DNA from: a bacterium
Lineage (GTDB): Bacteria > Electryoneota > RPQS01
Direction of reading: 5' to 3'
Length of the DNA: 64,000 nucleotides
NCBI GenBank assembly: GCA_016702305.1
Contig: JADJEH010000001.1
Span: forward strand, 1 to 64,000
Part shown: one piece after another, positions 52,196 to 61,498 of the stretch
How the letters are laid out: each line of letters begins with the position of its first letter
Position numbering within the stretch: the first letter of the stretch is position 1
The notes under the pieces: model-generated
The model's database searches: none
The model's input: only the letters and a program-made list of their open reading frames with translations
What the model was told of the DNA's origin: nothing
Made by a program: the position numbers and the translations under genes

Positions 52196-53596
52196 TTAAA
52201 GGTGCAGGGCTCGGTTTTCCGTCGCCGCCAGACAGGCTTCGCGCATCGCCTCGGTAAAAGTCGGATGCGCGTGCGACATGCGGGCAATATCTTCGGCACT
52301 GGCCCGGAACTCCATGGCCTCCACCGCTTCGGCTATCATATCGGCGGCGCGCGCACCGAACATATGAACACCGAGAATCTCATCAGTCTGCTTATCAGCA
52401 AGTACCTTCACAACGCCTTCGCTCTCATGCGCGGCGCGCGCCCGGCCCAGGGCCTTGTAGGGAAAGCTGCCCGCCTTGTAGGCGCGGCCCGATTGCTTCA
52501 GCTCTTCTTCCGTATAGCCCACGCCCGCAACCTCCGGCCACGTGTAAACCACCCACGGAATCGTGCGATAGTTGATGTGCGGCTGCTGTCCGGCCAACCG
52601 TTCCGCGACAAATACGCCTTCCTCTTCAGCCTTGTGAGCAAGCATCGCGCCACCAATGACGTCGCCTATCGCATAAATGCCCGGATGCGCCGTTTCAAGG
52701 TGCTCGTTGACCTTGATGAATCCGCGCCCATCGGTCGAAACCTTGACGCTGTCGAGCCCCAGATTTTCCGTGTACGGCTTGCGGCCCACGGCCATCATGC
52801 AATAGTCGCCCGTCAATTCGACGTCGTCGCCGCCCGGCGTTTCCGCCGTGACCTTGACTTTCTTGCCCTTCGTATCCACAGCTTTGACCTTATGGCCAAG
52901 GTACAGTTCAATCCCAATATTCTTGAGCGACTTGCCCAACTCCTTGCCCATCGTCGCGTCCATCGTGGGTATCGCCGAATTCAGGAATTCCACGATGCGC
53001 ACTTTTGTGCCCAGTCGCGCATACACTGAACCCATCTCGCAGCCGATTACACCCGCGCCAATGATCACAAGCTCTTTAGGCACGCTCTTCAGTGCCAGCG
53101 CTTCCGTGGAAGAGATAATCTTCTGCTTGTCAATCCGCGCGAACGGCAGATCGGCGGGCTTCGAACCTGTGGCGATAATTACATGCGCGGCGCCGATCTC
53201 CTGATGACTGCCGTCCGCTTGAGTGATGCGGATCGCATCCGCACCGGCAAACGAGCCGTGGCCGTAGAACACGTCAATCTTGTTCTTCTTCATCAGGTAT
53301 GCGACGCCCTTCGTGTTTTCCGACACCACCGAGTCCTTTCGGCCCCGCATCGTGTCCCACTCGAGCTTCAAACCCGGCACGCCGATGCCGTGCGCCTCAA
53401 AATGCGTTCGCGCGTTATAAAAATGTTCCGATGAGTCGAGCAGCGCCTTGGACGGAATACAGCCCACGTTCAAACACGTGCCGCCGAGCGTCGGGTAGCG
53501 CTCGATAATCGCCGTCTTCAGCTTCAACTGCGCGGCGCGAATCGCCGCAACATAGCCGCCCGGCCCCGAACCGATCACAACAAGATCGTACTTCAT
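52196..53596 (-). CDS. lpd: Dihydrolipoyl dehydrogenase (E3)
   Basis: 466 residues. FAD-binding VVIGSGPGGYVAAIRAAQL, the redox disulfide GGTCLNVGCIPSKALL (Cys41 and Cys46), NAD-binding VIIGAGVIGCEMGSVYARLG and the C-terminal interface HAHPTFTEAMREA with the His-Glu pair. It reoxidises the dihydrolipoyl arm of E2 with NAD+. It sits 24 bases behind the OGDH E2 gene and is the only E3 in the window, so it probably also serves the pyruvate dehydrogenase encoded at 20.7-25.6 kb. Confidence 0.95.
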   Translation of the reverse strand: MKYDLVVIGSGPGGYVAAIRAAQLKLKTAIIERYPTLGGTCLNVGCIPSKALLDSSEHFYNARTHFEAHGIGVPGLKLEWDTMRGRKDSVVSENTKGVAYLMKKNKIDVFYGHGSFAGADAIRITQADGSHQEIGAAHVIIATGSKPADLPFARIDKQKIISSTEALALKSVPKELVIIGAGVIGCEMGSVYARLGTKVRIVEFLNSAIPTMDATMGKELGKSLKNIGIELYLGHKVKAVDTKGKKVKVTAETPGGDDVELTGDYCMMAVGRKPYTENLGLDSVKVSTDGRGFIKVNEHLETAHPGIYAIGDVIGGAMLAHKAEEEGVFVAERLAGQQPHINYRTIPWVVYTWPEVAGVGYTEEELKQSGRAYKAGSFPYKALGRARAAHESEGVVKVLADKQTDEILGVHMFGARAADMIAEAVEAMEFRASAEDIARMSHAHPTFTEAMREACLAATENRALHL

Positions 53597-53620
53597 AATT
53601 TGATTTGTATGTACCGCGCA

Positions 53621-54901
53621 CTAAACTTGCAGCAGCATGCGCACCGGATTTTCCAACGATTCCTTGACGCGCACCAGAAAACCGACCGACTCGCGACCGT
53701 CAATGATGCGGTGGTCGTAACTCATCGCCACGTACATCATGGGGCGAATCACCACCTGACCGTTCAGCGCAACCGGCCGCTCTTCGATCTTATGCATGCC
53801 CAAAATCGCGCTCTGCGGCGGATTTAAGATCGGCGTAGACATCAGCGAACCGAATACTCCGCCGTTCGAAATCGTGTACGTGCCGCCCGTCATTTCATCC
53901 AGCGTCAACTGATTGGTGCGCGCGCGCGCCGCCAACCGTTCAATTTCCATTTCAATTTCCGCAAGCGTCAGACTCTCAGCGTTGCGAATCACTGGCACCA
54001 CGAGACCTTTGGGCGCCTGCACGGCCACGCCCATGTCCACGTAATCGTGGTAGACAATCTCGTCCCCCTCAATCGAGGCGTTCACCGCCGGGAAATAGCG
54101 CAGGGCCTCGGTCACGGCTTTTGTGAAGAACGACATGAAACCCAATTTCACTCCATGCTGCTGCTCAAACTTCTCCTTGAAGTCCTTACGCAACTGCATC
54201 AAATTAGACATGTCCACTTCATTGAACGTCGTGAGCATCGCGGTTGTCTGACGCACGCTGACGAGGCGTTCCGCCACCTTCTGACGCAGTGGTGACATCT
54301 TTTCACGGCGCTCGATCCGCTCGCCCGAATAGGCCACCTTGGCGACCTGCGGCGGCATGTGGGACGGAGCGGCCTTCGCTTGCGGCGCGGGAATTGATAC
54401 TGCAGGCGCGGCGACGACTGGTGCGGTCACCGGCGCCGGCGCACTCTGACCCGTCGCAACTGCGCGCAGCGCGTCACCCTTTGTGATGCGCCCCGCGCGG
54501 CCGCTGCCATTGGCAACATCCTGTGCCAACTTGCCGGCTTCACGCAATATCTTGTCGGCCGCGGGCGACGCGATTTTCATCGCCGCACTCGCAGATGCCG
54601 GAGCCTCTGGTGCGGCAGCCTGCGGCGCGGGAACAGGCGCGCTTGCCTGCGGTGCGGCGCCAGCCGACGCCGTTTCATCAATCGTGCAAGCCAGTGAACC
54701 GACCTTGATCGTCGTGCCCACGGGTATGATTATCTTCAACACACCGTTGGCTTCAGCCGAGACCGACAGCGTGGCCTTCTCGGATTCGATTTCAAACAGC
54801 TCTTCGCCGCTCTGCACATACGCGCCGTCGGCTTTCAGCCAATTCGAAATCGTGACTTCGCTTACGGATTCGCCCGGACTCGGGACTTTGACTTCGATCA
54901 T
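53621..54901 (-). CDS. sucB: 2-oxoglutarate dehydrogenase E2 (dihydrolipoyl succinyltransferase)
   Basis: 426 residues. One lipoyl domain with the modified Lys in [17 protein letters not shown] near residue 43, an Ala/Pro linker, a subunit-binding domain ([20 protein letters not shown], then [12 protein letters not shown]), a second linker, and the catalytic core with [20 protein letters not shown]. The core signatures ([20 protein letters not shown]) are those of succinyltransferase rather than acetyltransferase. E1 precedes it by 14 bases and E3 follows. Confidence 0.95.
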   Translation of the reverse strand: MIEVKVPSPGESVSEVTISNWLKADGAYVQSGEELFEIESEKATLSVSAEANGVLKIIIPVGTTIKVGSLACTIDETASAGAAPQASAPVPAPQAAAPEAPASASAAMKIASPAADKILREAGKLAQDVANGSGRAGRITKGDALRAVATGQSAPAPVTAPVVAAPAVSIPAPQAKAAPSHMPPQVAKVAYSGERIERREKMSPLRQKVAERLVSVRQTTAMLTTFNEVDMSNLMQLRKDFKEKFEQQHGVKLGFMSFFTKAVTEALRYFPAVNASIEGDEIVYHDYVDMGVAVQAPKGLVVPVIRNAESLTLAEIEMEIERLAARARTNQLTLDEMTGGTYTISNGGVFGSLMSTPILNPPQSAILGMHKIEERPVALNGQVVIRPMMYVAMSYDHRIIDGRESVGFLVRVKESLENPVRMLLQV

Positions 54902-54915
54902 CTGACTTTCTTCGG

Positions 54916-57630
54916 TTAAATCTCAAACACGCGCTCGACCAACGCCGCGAGTTCCTTGTCATGCAAATCCGGGAAGCCGACCGACGGCGCGCAGAACTCG
55001 GGCCGCGAAAGCACCTTCAACGGCGCAAAATCAAACTTGCGATGCAAGAACGGCCAGCAGCCTTGATTCTCCGGTTCTTCCTGCGCCCACACGAATTCGG
55101 CCTGAGGATAGCGCGCGATCAATTCCTTTAGTTGAGGCTCCGGCAACGGGAAAATCTGTTCGAGCCGCACCAGCGCCACGTCCTTGCGATCGGCGTCGCG
55201 CTGCTTCTTGATCAGCTCATAGTAGAATTTGCCCATGCACAGCACCACGCGCTTGACCTGCTTAGGATTCGTCCAAACGTCGTCAAGCAATTCCTGATAG
55301 CTCTTGCCCGGACCAAAATCTTCGATGGGACTGACGCACAGCGGATGGCGCAGCGGACTTTTGGGAGTCAGTACAATCAGCGGTGTGCGGAACGGGCGGT
55401 GCAGCTGGCGGCGCAGGACATGGAACATGTTCGCGGGCGACGTGCCCGCCACGACCTGCATATTCACTCCCGCGCACATTTCCAGGAACCGCTCCACGCG
55501 GCACGACGAATGCTCGGGGCCTTGTCCTTCCGAACCGTGCGGCAGCAGCAAGACCATCCCGTTGGCGCGGCGCCACTTCTGCTCGGCGGCCGATATAAAC
55601 TGGTCCGTCACAATCTGCGCGCCGTTCGAGAAGTCGCCGAACTGCGCCTCCCACAACACCAGCGATTGCGGAGCGGCCATCGCGTATCCGTATTCAAACG
55701 CCATCACGCCGTATTCCGACAAGATCGAATTCCACACCTCAAAGCGCGCCTGCTTCGGACTGATGTGCTGAAGCGGGTAGTACTCTACGTCAGAATCCTC
55801 AACGCGCACCATCGCATGGCGGTGCGAGAATGTGCCGCGCTTGGAGTCCTGTCCCGCCAGCCGCACGTTGTGGCCCTCTTCGCAGAGCGTGGCGTAGGCC
55901 AACAGCTCACCCATCGCCCAATCAAACCGCCCCTCGCTAATCATCTTGCGGCGGTCCGCGAAGATGCGCTCAACCTTGTTGAAGAACTTCTTATCTTCCG
56001 GCAGCGCTGTAATCGCCTGCGCGATCCGCTTAAGCTCTTTTAATTCGACGCCCGTCGCAGGTGACTTCAGGAAATCATCATGCGTCGCAAAGCGCAGACC
56101 TTCCCACTTGTCCTTCAGTGAACTCGGGGCCATGGTCTCTGAGACTTCCTTGGCCGTCTTGAAATCGCCGTCAAGCCGGGCGCGGAACTTCTGCTCGATC
56201 TCTTTCGATTCACCCGCGGGAATGGAACCCTCATCGGCCAACTTCTGCGCGTAGATCTGCATCGGATCTGGATGCGCGGCGATGGCCTTGTAGAGCACCG
56301 GTTGCGTGAAACGCGGTTCGTCGCCTTCGTTGTGCCCGTGCTTGCGATAGCCCAGAATGTCAATGAAGACGTCGCGCTGGAACTCCTGCCGGAATTCAAG
56401 CGCCAACTCCACCGTGTAAATCACCGCTTCCACATCGTCGCCATTCACGTGGAAAACCGGCGACAACGTCGTCTTACCGACGTCCGTGCAATAAGTGCTC
56501 GACCGCGCCTCGATGTAGTTCGTCGTGAAACCGACCTGATTGTTCAACACGATATGCAGCGAGCCGCCAACCCGGGCACTGTCCACCTGCGACATCTGCA
56601 ATAGCTCATACACGATCCCCTGCCCGGCGACCGCGGCGTCGCCGTGTACCAGAACCGGCAGCACCTTGTGATAGTCGCCGCCGTGCCGCAAGTCCGCTTT
56701 GGCGCGGCAGACGCCCGCCACCACCGGATTAATCGCTTCGAGATGAGATGGATTGGGCATCACGGCCAAATGCACCGGATGGCCGCCGCGAGTTCGCTTG
56801 TCCACGGAGTGCCCGAGGTGATACTTCACGTCACCCGAGAACAGCGCGTCCGTGTATTGCTTGCCTTCAAACTCGTTGAAGATGTGCCGATAGTCCTTGT
56901 CCAGCACATTCGTCAAAATGTTCAGACGGCCCCGGTGCGCCATGCCGATCACGAAATCATATATGCCCAACTGCGCGCCGTGCTCGACGATCGCATCCAT
57001 GGCGGGCACAAACGTCTCCAGACCTTCGCTCGAAAAGCGCTTCTGCCCGACAAACCGCTGGTGCAGGAATTTCTCAAGTATGACGGCCTGCGTCAACAGG
57101 GACAGTGTGTGGCGCTTCTGATCAATCGCGAACGGCCGGCGGTTGCGCGAATGCTCCATGCGGTCCTGCAGCCACTCGATAACCTTCGGATCGCGCATGT
57201 ACACGAACTCCGCGCCGACCGAATGACAATACGTCTCATCCAGCAGTCGTATAATCTCGCGCAGCGTCGCCGGACCAAGACCCACGCGGCGACCCGCTTG
57301 AAAAGTCGTCTCCAGATCGCCTTCGGTCAAACCAAAATTCTCAAGTGTGAGCTTGCCGCTGTAGTCACGGCGCTTGCGAACCGGATTGGTCTTTGTGAAC
57401 AGATGACCACGCTGCCGATAGGCGCCGATCAGGTTGATGACCTTGAATTCCTTCTCGAATTCTTCAGGTGCCTGTGCCGGAGTGTGCCCGTTGAGCGATC
57501 GCGCAAACTCGAAGCCCTCGAAAAAGCGCCGCCAACCTTGATCCAAGGCGTCCGGAGATTGGCGATACTTCTCGTAAATATCGTCAATCACCGCGGGATC
57601 CGCATTCACCAGAAAGGAGAGGTCTGCCAT
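54916..57630 (-). CDS. sucA: 2-oxoglutarate dehydrogenase E1 component
   Basis: 904 residues from ATG 57630 ([20 protein letters not shown]), the normal size. Key regions: [40 protein letters not shown], the thiamine diphosphate segment [19 protein letters not shown] to [11 protein letters not shown], and the C-terminal transketolase half ([30 protein letters not shown]). It decarboxylates 2-oxoglutarate and succinylates the SucB lipoyl arm in the TCA cycle. It heads the minus-strand operon sucA-sucB-lpd; 57631-57915 upstream holds no gene I can support. Confidence 0.96.
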   Translation of the reverse strand: MADLSFLVNADPAVIDDIYEKYRQSPDALDQGWRRFFEGFEFARSLNGHTPAQAPEEFEKEFKVINLIGAYRQRGHLFTKTNPVRKRRDYSGKLTLENFGLTEGDLETTFQAGRRVGLGPATLREIIRLLDETYCHSVGAEFVYMRDPKVIEWLQDRMEHSRNRRPFAIDQKRHTLSLLTQAVILEKFLHQRFVGQKRFSSEGLETFVPAMDAIVEHGAQLGIYDFVIGMAHRGRLNILTNVLDKDYRHIFNEFEGKQYTDALFSGDVKYHLGHSVDKRTRGGHPVHLAVMPNPSHLEAINPVVAGVCRAKADLRHGGDYHKVLPVLVHGDAAVAGQGIVYELLQMSQVDSARVGGSLHIVLNNQVGFTTNYIEARSSTYCTDVGKTTLSPVFHVNGDDVEAVIYTVELALEFRQEFQRDVFIDILGYRKHGHNEGDEPRFTQPVLYKAIAAHPDPMQIYAQKLADEGSIPAGESKEIEQKFRARLDGDFKTAKEVSETMAPSSLKDKWEGLRFATHDDFLKSPATGVELKELKRIAQAITALPEDKKFFNKVERIFADRRKMISEGRFDWAMGELLAYATLCEEGHNVRLAGQDSKRGTFSHRHAMVRVEDSDVEYYPLQHISPKQARFEVWNSILSEYGVMAFEYGYAMAAPQSLVLWEAQFGDFSNGAQIVTDQFISAAEQKWRRANGMVLLLPHGSEGQGPEHSSCRVERFLEMCAGVNMQVVAGTSPANMFHVLRRQLHRPFRTPLIVLTPKSPLRHPLCVSPIEDFGPGKSYQELLDDVWTNPKQVKRVVLCMGKFYYELIKKQRDADRKDVALVRLEQIFPLPEPQLKELIARYPQAEFVWAQEEPENQGCWPFLHRKFDFAPLKVLSRPEFCAPSVGFPDLHDKELAALVERVFEI

Positions 57631-57915
57631 GTGGTTATCTTGTGAGTCTGCCGTTTGCTGAAAATAAGTCCGATAGCGCCGCGAGAGCGCGCCCGGCTGT
57701 GGGGGCACCGCCCGCATCGCCCCGAAGCATAGAGTTTACGAATTTCCCCCCGGAATCTCAAGCTGACGGACGGTTTCGCCAGTGGCAAGACGCCGACACG
57801 GCGTCCGAAAATGTGAAGGGACTAACACTTCATCCCCTTGTTTCTGAACGCCATTGTCCCCATCTTAAAGAACCCCCCATTTTACAGCTTTTTATCCATT
57901 TTAATAGGAGTTCCC

Positions 57916-58731
57916 ATGCAAGATATGCGAGTTGGCCCCAGCCCCGGGATGGTCCTGCGCATCTTTGGTGCGATCATATTGGTGATCATCGTCCTGCGCT
58001 GCTTCACCGTGATCCCCGCCGGTCACGTCGGCGTCGTGGATTTCTTCGGCAACGTGTCGGCTGAAACGCTGAAGCCCGGTATCAATTTCCGCAATCCGCT
58101 CTCTGCCGTCCACAAATTCTCCGTGAAAACTCAGGAGAAAAAAGAAGTTATGGTCGTCCCCTCGAAAGAGGGTCTGTCCGTTACTCTCGAAGTATCTGTG
58201 CTCTACCATTTGAACCCCGAGACTGCGGCGGAAGTCTACAAGACCATCGGCCCCGACTATCAGACCATCATCTTGGAACCCAATTTCCGCTCTTTGACCC
58301 GCGGCGTCACCGCCGGGTACGAGGCCCGGGCGCTGTACACCTCCGAGCGGGAGGTGCTGGCCCAGCAAATCAAGGATGAGCTTGAAAAGGCCGTCGCCCC
58401 GAGAGGCATTACCATTGAAGCCACGCCGCTCCGGCAGGTCAGCCTGCCGCCCAACCTGACCGCGTCCATCGAGGCCAAGCTCCAATCCGAGCAGGAATCT
58501 CAGCGGATGGAGTTCATCCTGACCAAAGAGTCCCAGGAAGCCGACCGCAAGCGCATCGAAGCGCAGGGTATCGCCGACTTCCAGAAGATCGTCTCACTCG
58601 GTTTGAATGACCAGTTCTTGCGCTGGAAAGGCATCGAAGCTACTGAAAAATTAGCAACTTCCACCAATGCCAAGGTCGTGGTCGTGGGCTCCGGCAAGGA
58701 CGGCCTGCCGATTATCTTAGGCAATCAGTAG
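57916..58731 (+). CDS. Prohibitin-like SPFH/band 7 membrane protein
   Basis: 271 residues from ATG 57916, with TAGGAG five bases before it; the upstream ORF extension is rejected. One N-terminal membrane helix (LRIFGAIILVIIVLRCFTVI), then the band 7 domain (AGHVGVVDFFGNVSAETLKP, VTLEVSVLYHLNP, YKTIGPDYQTIILEPNFRSL) and a long helical stretch with Glu/Ala/Gln-rich heptads (ASIEAKLQSEQESQRMEFIL). Prohibitin-type proteins form ring scaffolds at the inner membrane and often regulate FtsH-class proteases. No protease gene is adjacent here. Confidence 0.87.
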   Translation: MQDMRVGPSPGMVLRIFGAIILVIIVLRCFTVIPAGHVGVVDFFGNVSAETLKPGINFRNPLSAVHKFSVKTQEKKEVMVVPSKEGLSVTLEVSVLYHLNPETAAEVYKTIGPDYQTIILEPNFRSLTRGVTAGYEARALYTSEREVLAQQIKDELEKAVAPRGITIEATPLRQVSLPPNLTASIEAKLQSEQESQRMEFILTKESQEADRKRIEAQGIADFQKIVSLGLNDQFLRWKGIEATEKLATSTNAKVVVVGSGKDGLPIILGNQ

Positions 58732-58770
58732 GCCAATCGAAACGCCCATTTCGTAAAATCACGAAACTGC

Positions 58771-58796
58771 ACGAGGCGACCGCAAGGTCGCCTCGT
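58771..58796. terminator. Bidirectional hairpin terminator
   Basis: ACGAGGCGACC (58771-58781) pairs perfectly with GGTCGCCTCGT (58786-58796) around GCAA; a short T-stretch follows on the plus strand. It lies between the SPFH gene and the convergent DoxX gene. Confidence 0.72.
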
Positions 58797-58847
58797 TGTT
58801 TACTGGCCGCCGTCCTCCGTACAAAGGGGACGGTCCCGGGATACGGG

Positions 58848-59258
58848 TCAGACAAACCTCCGGTCCGCTGCGTACTTCCCGCCGCCGATGAACATGAGGG
58901 CGGCGAAGCTCGCAAGGTAGATGGCTGCCTTTTCCCAATTCCCATCGCCTGCACCAAGATGCTTGAAGAGTGCCGTGCCCATGGTGAACGACAGCAAAAA
59001 TCCCCACACCCGGGTGCCCAACCCAAGCGCGATGCAAAATCCGCCAACCAACTCGCTAATCACCGCCGCCCACGCGAACGCATCGGGATACGGGAAGCCG
59101 ATCTTCGCCACGCCTTCGATAAATTTCTCTGAGGGGGGCATCTTGCCCAACCCGTGTGCCAACGCGATGCTCAGTCCGGTAATCAACCGCATCACCAACA
59201 GCCCGAAATTCGCGGCGTCCGACTTCAGGCTCTCGCCGCCAAACAGTAGTCCCTTCAC
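58848..59258 (-). CDS. DoxX family membrane protein
   Basis: 136 residues from GTG 59258, chosen because GGGAGA precedes it; the longer ORF would run into the divergent promoter. Four transmembrane helices with the DoxX features LVMRLITGLSIALAHGLGKM, FAWAAVISELVGGFCIALGL and RVWGFLLSFTMGTALFKHL. DoxX-like proteins take part in thiol/redox homeostasis at the membrane or serve as small quinone-linked subunits; no partner is adjacent. Confidence 0.83.
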   Translation of the reverse strand: MKGLLFGGESLKSDAANFGLLVMRLITGLSIALAHGLGKMPPSEKFIEGVAKIGFPYPDAFAWAAVISELVGGFCIALGLGTRVWGFLLSFTMGTALFKHLGAGDGNWEKAAIYLASFAALMFIGGGKYAADRRFV

Positions 59259-59275
59259 AACTCTTCTCCCGCCAA

Positions 59276-59304
59276 TTGTCTTTCCGAACGCGTTTCCGTA
59301 GATT
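59276..59304 (+). promoter_or_regulatory. Promoter of the racemase gene
   Basis: TTGTCT (59276-59281), 17-bp spacer, TAGATT (59299-59304), 30 bases before the ATG. Confidence 0.5.
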
Positions 59305-59334
59305 GAACAAACGGCAATATACGGATTTCCCCCA

Positions 59335-60024
59335 ATGAAAACACTCGGTCTGATCGGCGGCACCACCTGGCACTCCACGGTGGACTACTACAAGCTCATC
59401 AATGCGATGGTCGCCGAGCGGCTGGGCGGCTTGCAAGCGGCGCGACTGATTCTCTATTCGATGAATTTCCACGAGTTCTATCATGACAACCAGTCCGGCG
59501 GCTGGCCCGCATCCGAGCGATTCCTGAGCCGGATCGCCCAGAAACTCGAGGCTGCCGGTGCCGACGGGCTGATGCTCTGCGCCAACACACCGCACATGGC
59601 CGCCCCCGCCGTGCAGGACTCCATCGGCATTCCCTTGATTCACATCGTCGAGGCCACCGCCCGCGAAATTTCCAAACAAGGCCAGTCGCGCGTCGCTTTG
59701 CTCGGCACAGTCTTCACCATGGAGCAGCCGTTCTACCGTGAGATCATGGCCAAAGCCAATATCGAAATCGTCGTCCCCGAAGAACCCGTGCGCGATTGGA
59801 TTCACAACACCATCGTCCACGAGTTCGGTCAAGGCATCTTCACTGACGAAACGCGCCAGGAATATCTGCGCATCATGGAATCGTTCAAGACCGCCGGCGC
59901 GCAAGGCGTCATCCTCGGCTGCACCGAAATCCCCATGCTCATCAAACCCGAAGCCTGCCCCTTACCTGCCTACGACACCACCGTCATCCATTGCAAGGCC
60001 GCGGTGGATTGGATGCTGGGGTAG
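59335..60024 (+). CDS. Aspartate/glutamate racemase family protein
   Basis: 229 residues. MKTLGLIGGTTWHSTVDYYK, the first catalytic Cys in DGLMLCANTPHMAAPAV and the second in GVILGCTEIPMLI define the cofactor-independent Asp/Glu racemase fold. The TPH and CTEIP neighbourhoods match the broad-specificity amino-acid racemase (YgeA/RacD-like) group, not MurI. It interconverts L- and D-aspartate or glutamate, or related amino acids. It has its own promoter and ends just before the hairpin array. Confidence 0.88.
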   Translation: MKTLGLIGGTTWHSTVDYYKLINAMVAERLGGLQAARLILYSMNFHEFYHDNQSGGWPASERFLSRIAQKLEAAGADGLMLCANTPHMAAPAVQDSIGIPLIHIVEATAREISKQGQSRVALLGTVFTMEQPFYREIMAKANIEIVVPEEPVRDWIHNTIVHEFGQGIFTDETRQEYLRIMESFKTAGAQGVILGCTEIPMLIKPEACPLPAYDTTVIHCKAAVDWMLG

Positions 60025-60042
60025 TTCCTCTGCTTCTGTTTT

Positions 60043-60173
60043 CCCCCCAAATTTCGCCGCGAAATTTGGGGGGACTAAGAAGGGCTTCCGCTCTCCCCCC
60101 GCGATGCGCGGGGGGACAAAGGGGGGTTCTGTTTCCCCTCAGTCCTCTGGGGGGATAAAAGGGGGGTCAAGCA
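60043..60173. repeat. Tandem array of three C/G hairpins
   Basis: Three consecutive hairpins: 60043-60056 with 60060-60073 (14-bp perfect stem, CCCCCCAAATTTCG arms), 60095-60103 with 60107-60115 (CCCCCCGCG arms) and 60135-60142 with 60147-60154 (one mismatch). The second and third are followed by ACAAAGGGGGGTTC or ATAAAAGGGGGGTC, and the first by a decayed form of it. The period is about 40 bp. No T-tract follows. The stretch to 60230 holds no gene. Confidence 0.75.
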
Positions 60174-60234
60174 CCCAAGCGCCTCCACTTCCACCTGCTC
60201 GCTTTTCTATTTGATATTTTCTATTTTCCCGTCC

Positions 60235-60309
60235 AGGCCACGAAAATGACAACGCGAATTCTATCTGTATTCAGTCTTCTGAAGCGGGTGGGGTTCGTGT
60301 TTTTGTTGT
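60235..60309 (+). repeat. Signal-peptide cassette repeat, copy 2
   Basis: 72 of 75 bases match 17581-17655 and cover the leader, start codon and signal peptide of the following gene. Similarity stops inside the signal peptide on the right and at AGGCCACG on the left. Confidence 0.85.
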
Positions 60310-61397
60310 GTGCGCAAGTGGTGTTTGCGCAATGGACGGAACCTGAGCCAATGGAGCCTGATTTCGGCACGGCCATGACAGCCGTTTGGATCAGCAATGA
60401 TGGCTTACGGCTCTATCTTTCGGCAGGCTTGGCTTTTGTCGGATGGACAGAGCGAGACAGCGTCAATGGAGAATGGGGCCAATGGGCCGCCCTGCCACCG
60501 CATATAAATGCCTCCAATACACAAACCTCAATGTGCGAAAGCCCGTCGGGCGATACGCTGTATTTCACGAGCAACAGTGATGAGCGGGGAGATGGCTTTG
60601 GGTGGATGGACATCTACTATTGTGTTCGCACAGATACGGGCTGGGGACCCGCATTAAACGCAGGGCCGAATGTCAACGGCACTGGCCGCGAGTGGTCGGT
60701 GGGGATTAGCCGTGACGGTTCGATGCTGCTTATAGCGGGGCAAAACCCACCAGAGGCCGCAAGTCACAATCTATACTTCTGTCAACGCCAGTCGGACGGC
60801 ACATGGGGGCCGAAGATTAGTTTCGGGCCAAACATCAACACGGCGCGGGAGGAAGAACATCCGAGCCTGTCGCCGGATAACCGCAAGTTGTACTACTTCA
60901 AACTTGGACCGAATGGGGGTGACATTTGGGTGAGCGAACTTGTTGACTCAATTTGGGCAGAAGGCGTGCAGTTACCTGCACCCGTCAACTCGGAGCAAAC
61001 CGAGATGAATCCGTGTATCGCGAACGATGGCAGAACTCTTTGGTACCGGAGGGGTCTGCTTCAGCCGGGCTATCGAATCGTAACATCAATTGACACGACG
61101 GCAGTAGGCCTTGGCCCGCAGGAATACGTATCAGTAGACGAGTATGAACTACATGCCTTCCCCAACCCCTTCAATTCCTCAACCCACATCACACTAACCT
61201 TGCCGCCGCACATTTATCACGCGGAGTTGCTCGTGCACAATCTGCTCGGGCAGGAGGTGATGATGCGCGAACTGAACGCAGAAAACGGTCATGCCGAGTT
61301 CGCCCTCGATGGAACAAACCTCGCAACCGGAGTATATCTCGTATCAGCCCGAGCAGGCGAGCGCATCGTGACACAAAAGGTGATGCTTTTGAAATGA
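60246..61397 (+). CDS. Secreted PD40-type propeller protein with C-terminal sorting tail
   Basis: 383 residues. Signal peptide (FSLLKRVGFVFLLCAQVVFA, identical in its first part to that of the gene at 17592), then WD40-like PD40 blades: SNDGLRLYLSAG, SPSGDTLYFTSNSDER, SRDGSMLLIAGQNPPEA, EEHPSLSPDNRKLYYFKLG and NPCIANDGRTLWYR. The tail ELHAFPNPFNSSTHITLTLP to RIVTQKVMLLK is a sorting domain. PD40 propellers of this kind bind peptidoglycan or proteins at the cell surface (as in OmpA-linked PD40 proteins); the partner is unknown. Confidence 0.8.
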   Translation: MTTRILSVFSLLKRVGFVFLLCAQVVFAQWTEPEPMEPDFGTAMTAVWISNDGLRLYLSAGLAFVGWTERDSVNGEWGQWAALPPHINASNTQTSMCESPSGDTLYFTSNSDERGDGFGWMDIYYCVRTDTGWGPALNAGPNVNGTGREWSVGISRDGSMLLIAGQNPPEAASHNLYFCQRQSDGTWGPKISFGPNINTAREEEHPSLSPDNRKLYYFKLGPNGGDIWVSELVDSIWAEGVQLPAPVNSEQTEMNPCIANDGRTLWYRRGLLQPGYRIVTSIDTTAVGLGPQEYVSVDEYELHAFPNPFNSSTHITLTLPPHIYHAELLVHNLLGQEVMMRELNAENGHAEFALDGTNLATGVYLVSARAGERIVTQKVMLLK

Positions 61398-61429
61398 TGA
61401 ATGCTGAATGGGGGAGAGCAGAACAAAAA

Positions 61430-61455
61430 ACGGGCCGGTCAGTTGACCGGCCCGT
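61430..61455. terminator. Terminator between convergent genes
   Basis: ACGGGCCGGTCA (61430-61441) pairs perfectly with TGACCGGCCCGT (61444-61455); the minus-strand side is followed by TTTTTTG, so it mainly ends the subtilase gene at 61499. Confidence 0.82.
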
Positions 61456-61467
61456 CCATTTCTGCAA

Positions 61468-61487
61468 GGGCGGAAGGCATTCCGCCC
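61468..61487. repeat. Second-family hairpin repeat, copy 2
   Basis: GGGCGGA, six-base loop, TCCGCCC; same stem and loop length as 20518-20537. Confidence 0.5.
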
Positions 61488-61498
61488 GCAATCATCAA

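Noticed and set aside
56644..57645. 333-codon ORF antisense to sucA
   Set aside because: sucA is unmistakable on the other strand; this product has no recognisable features.
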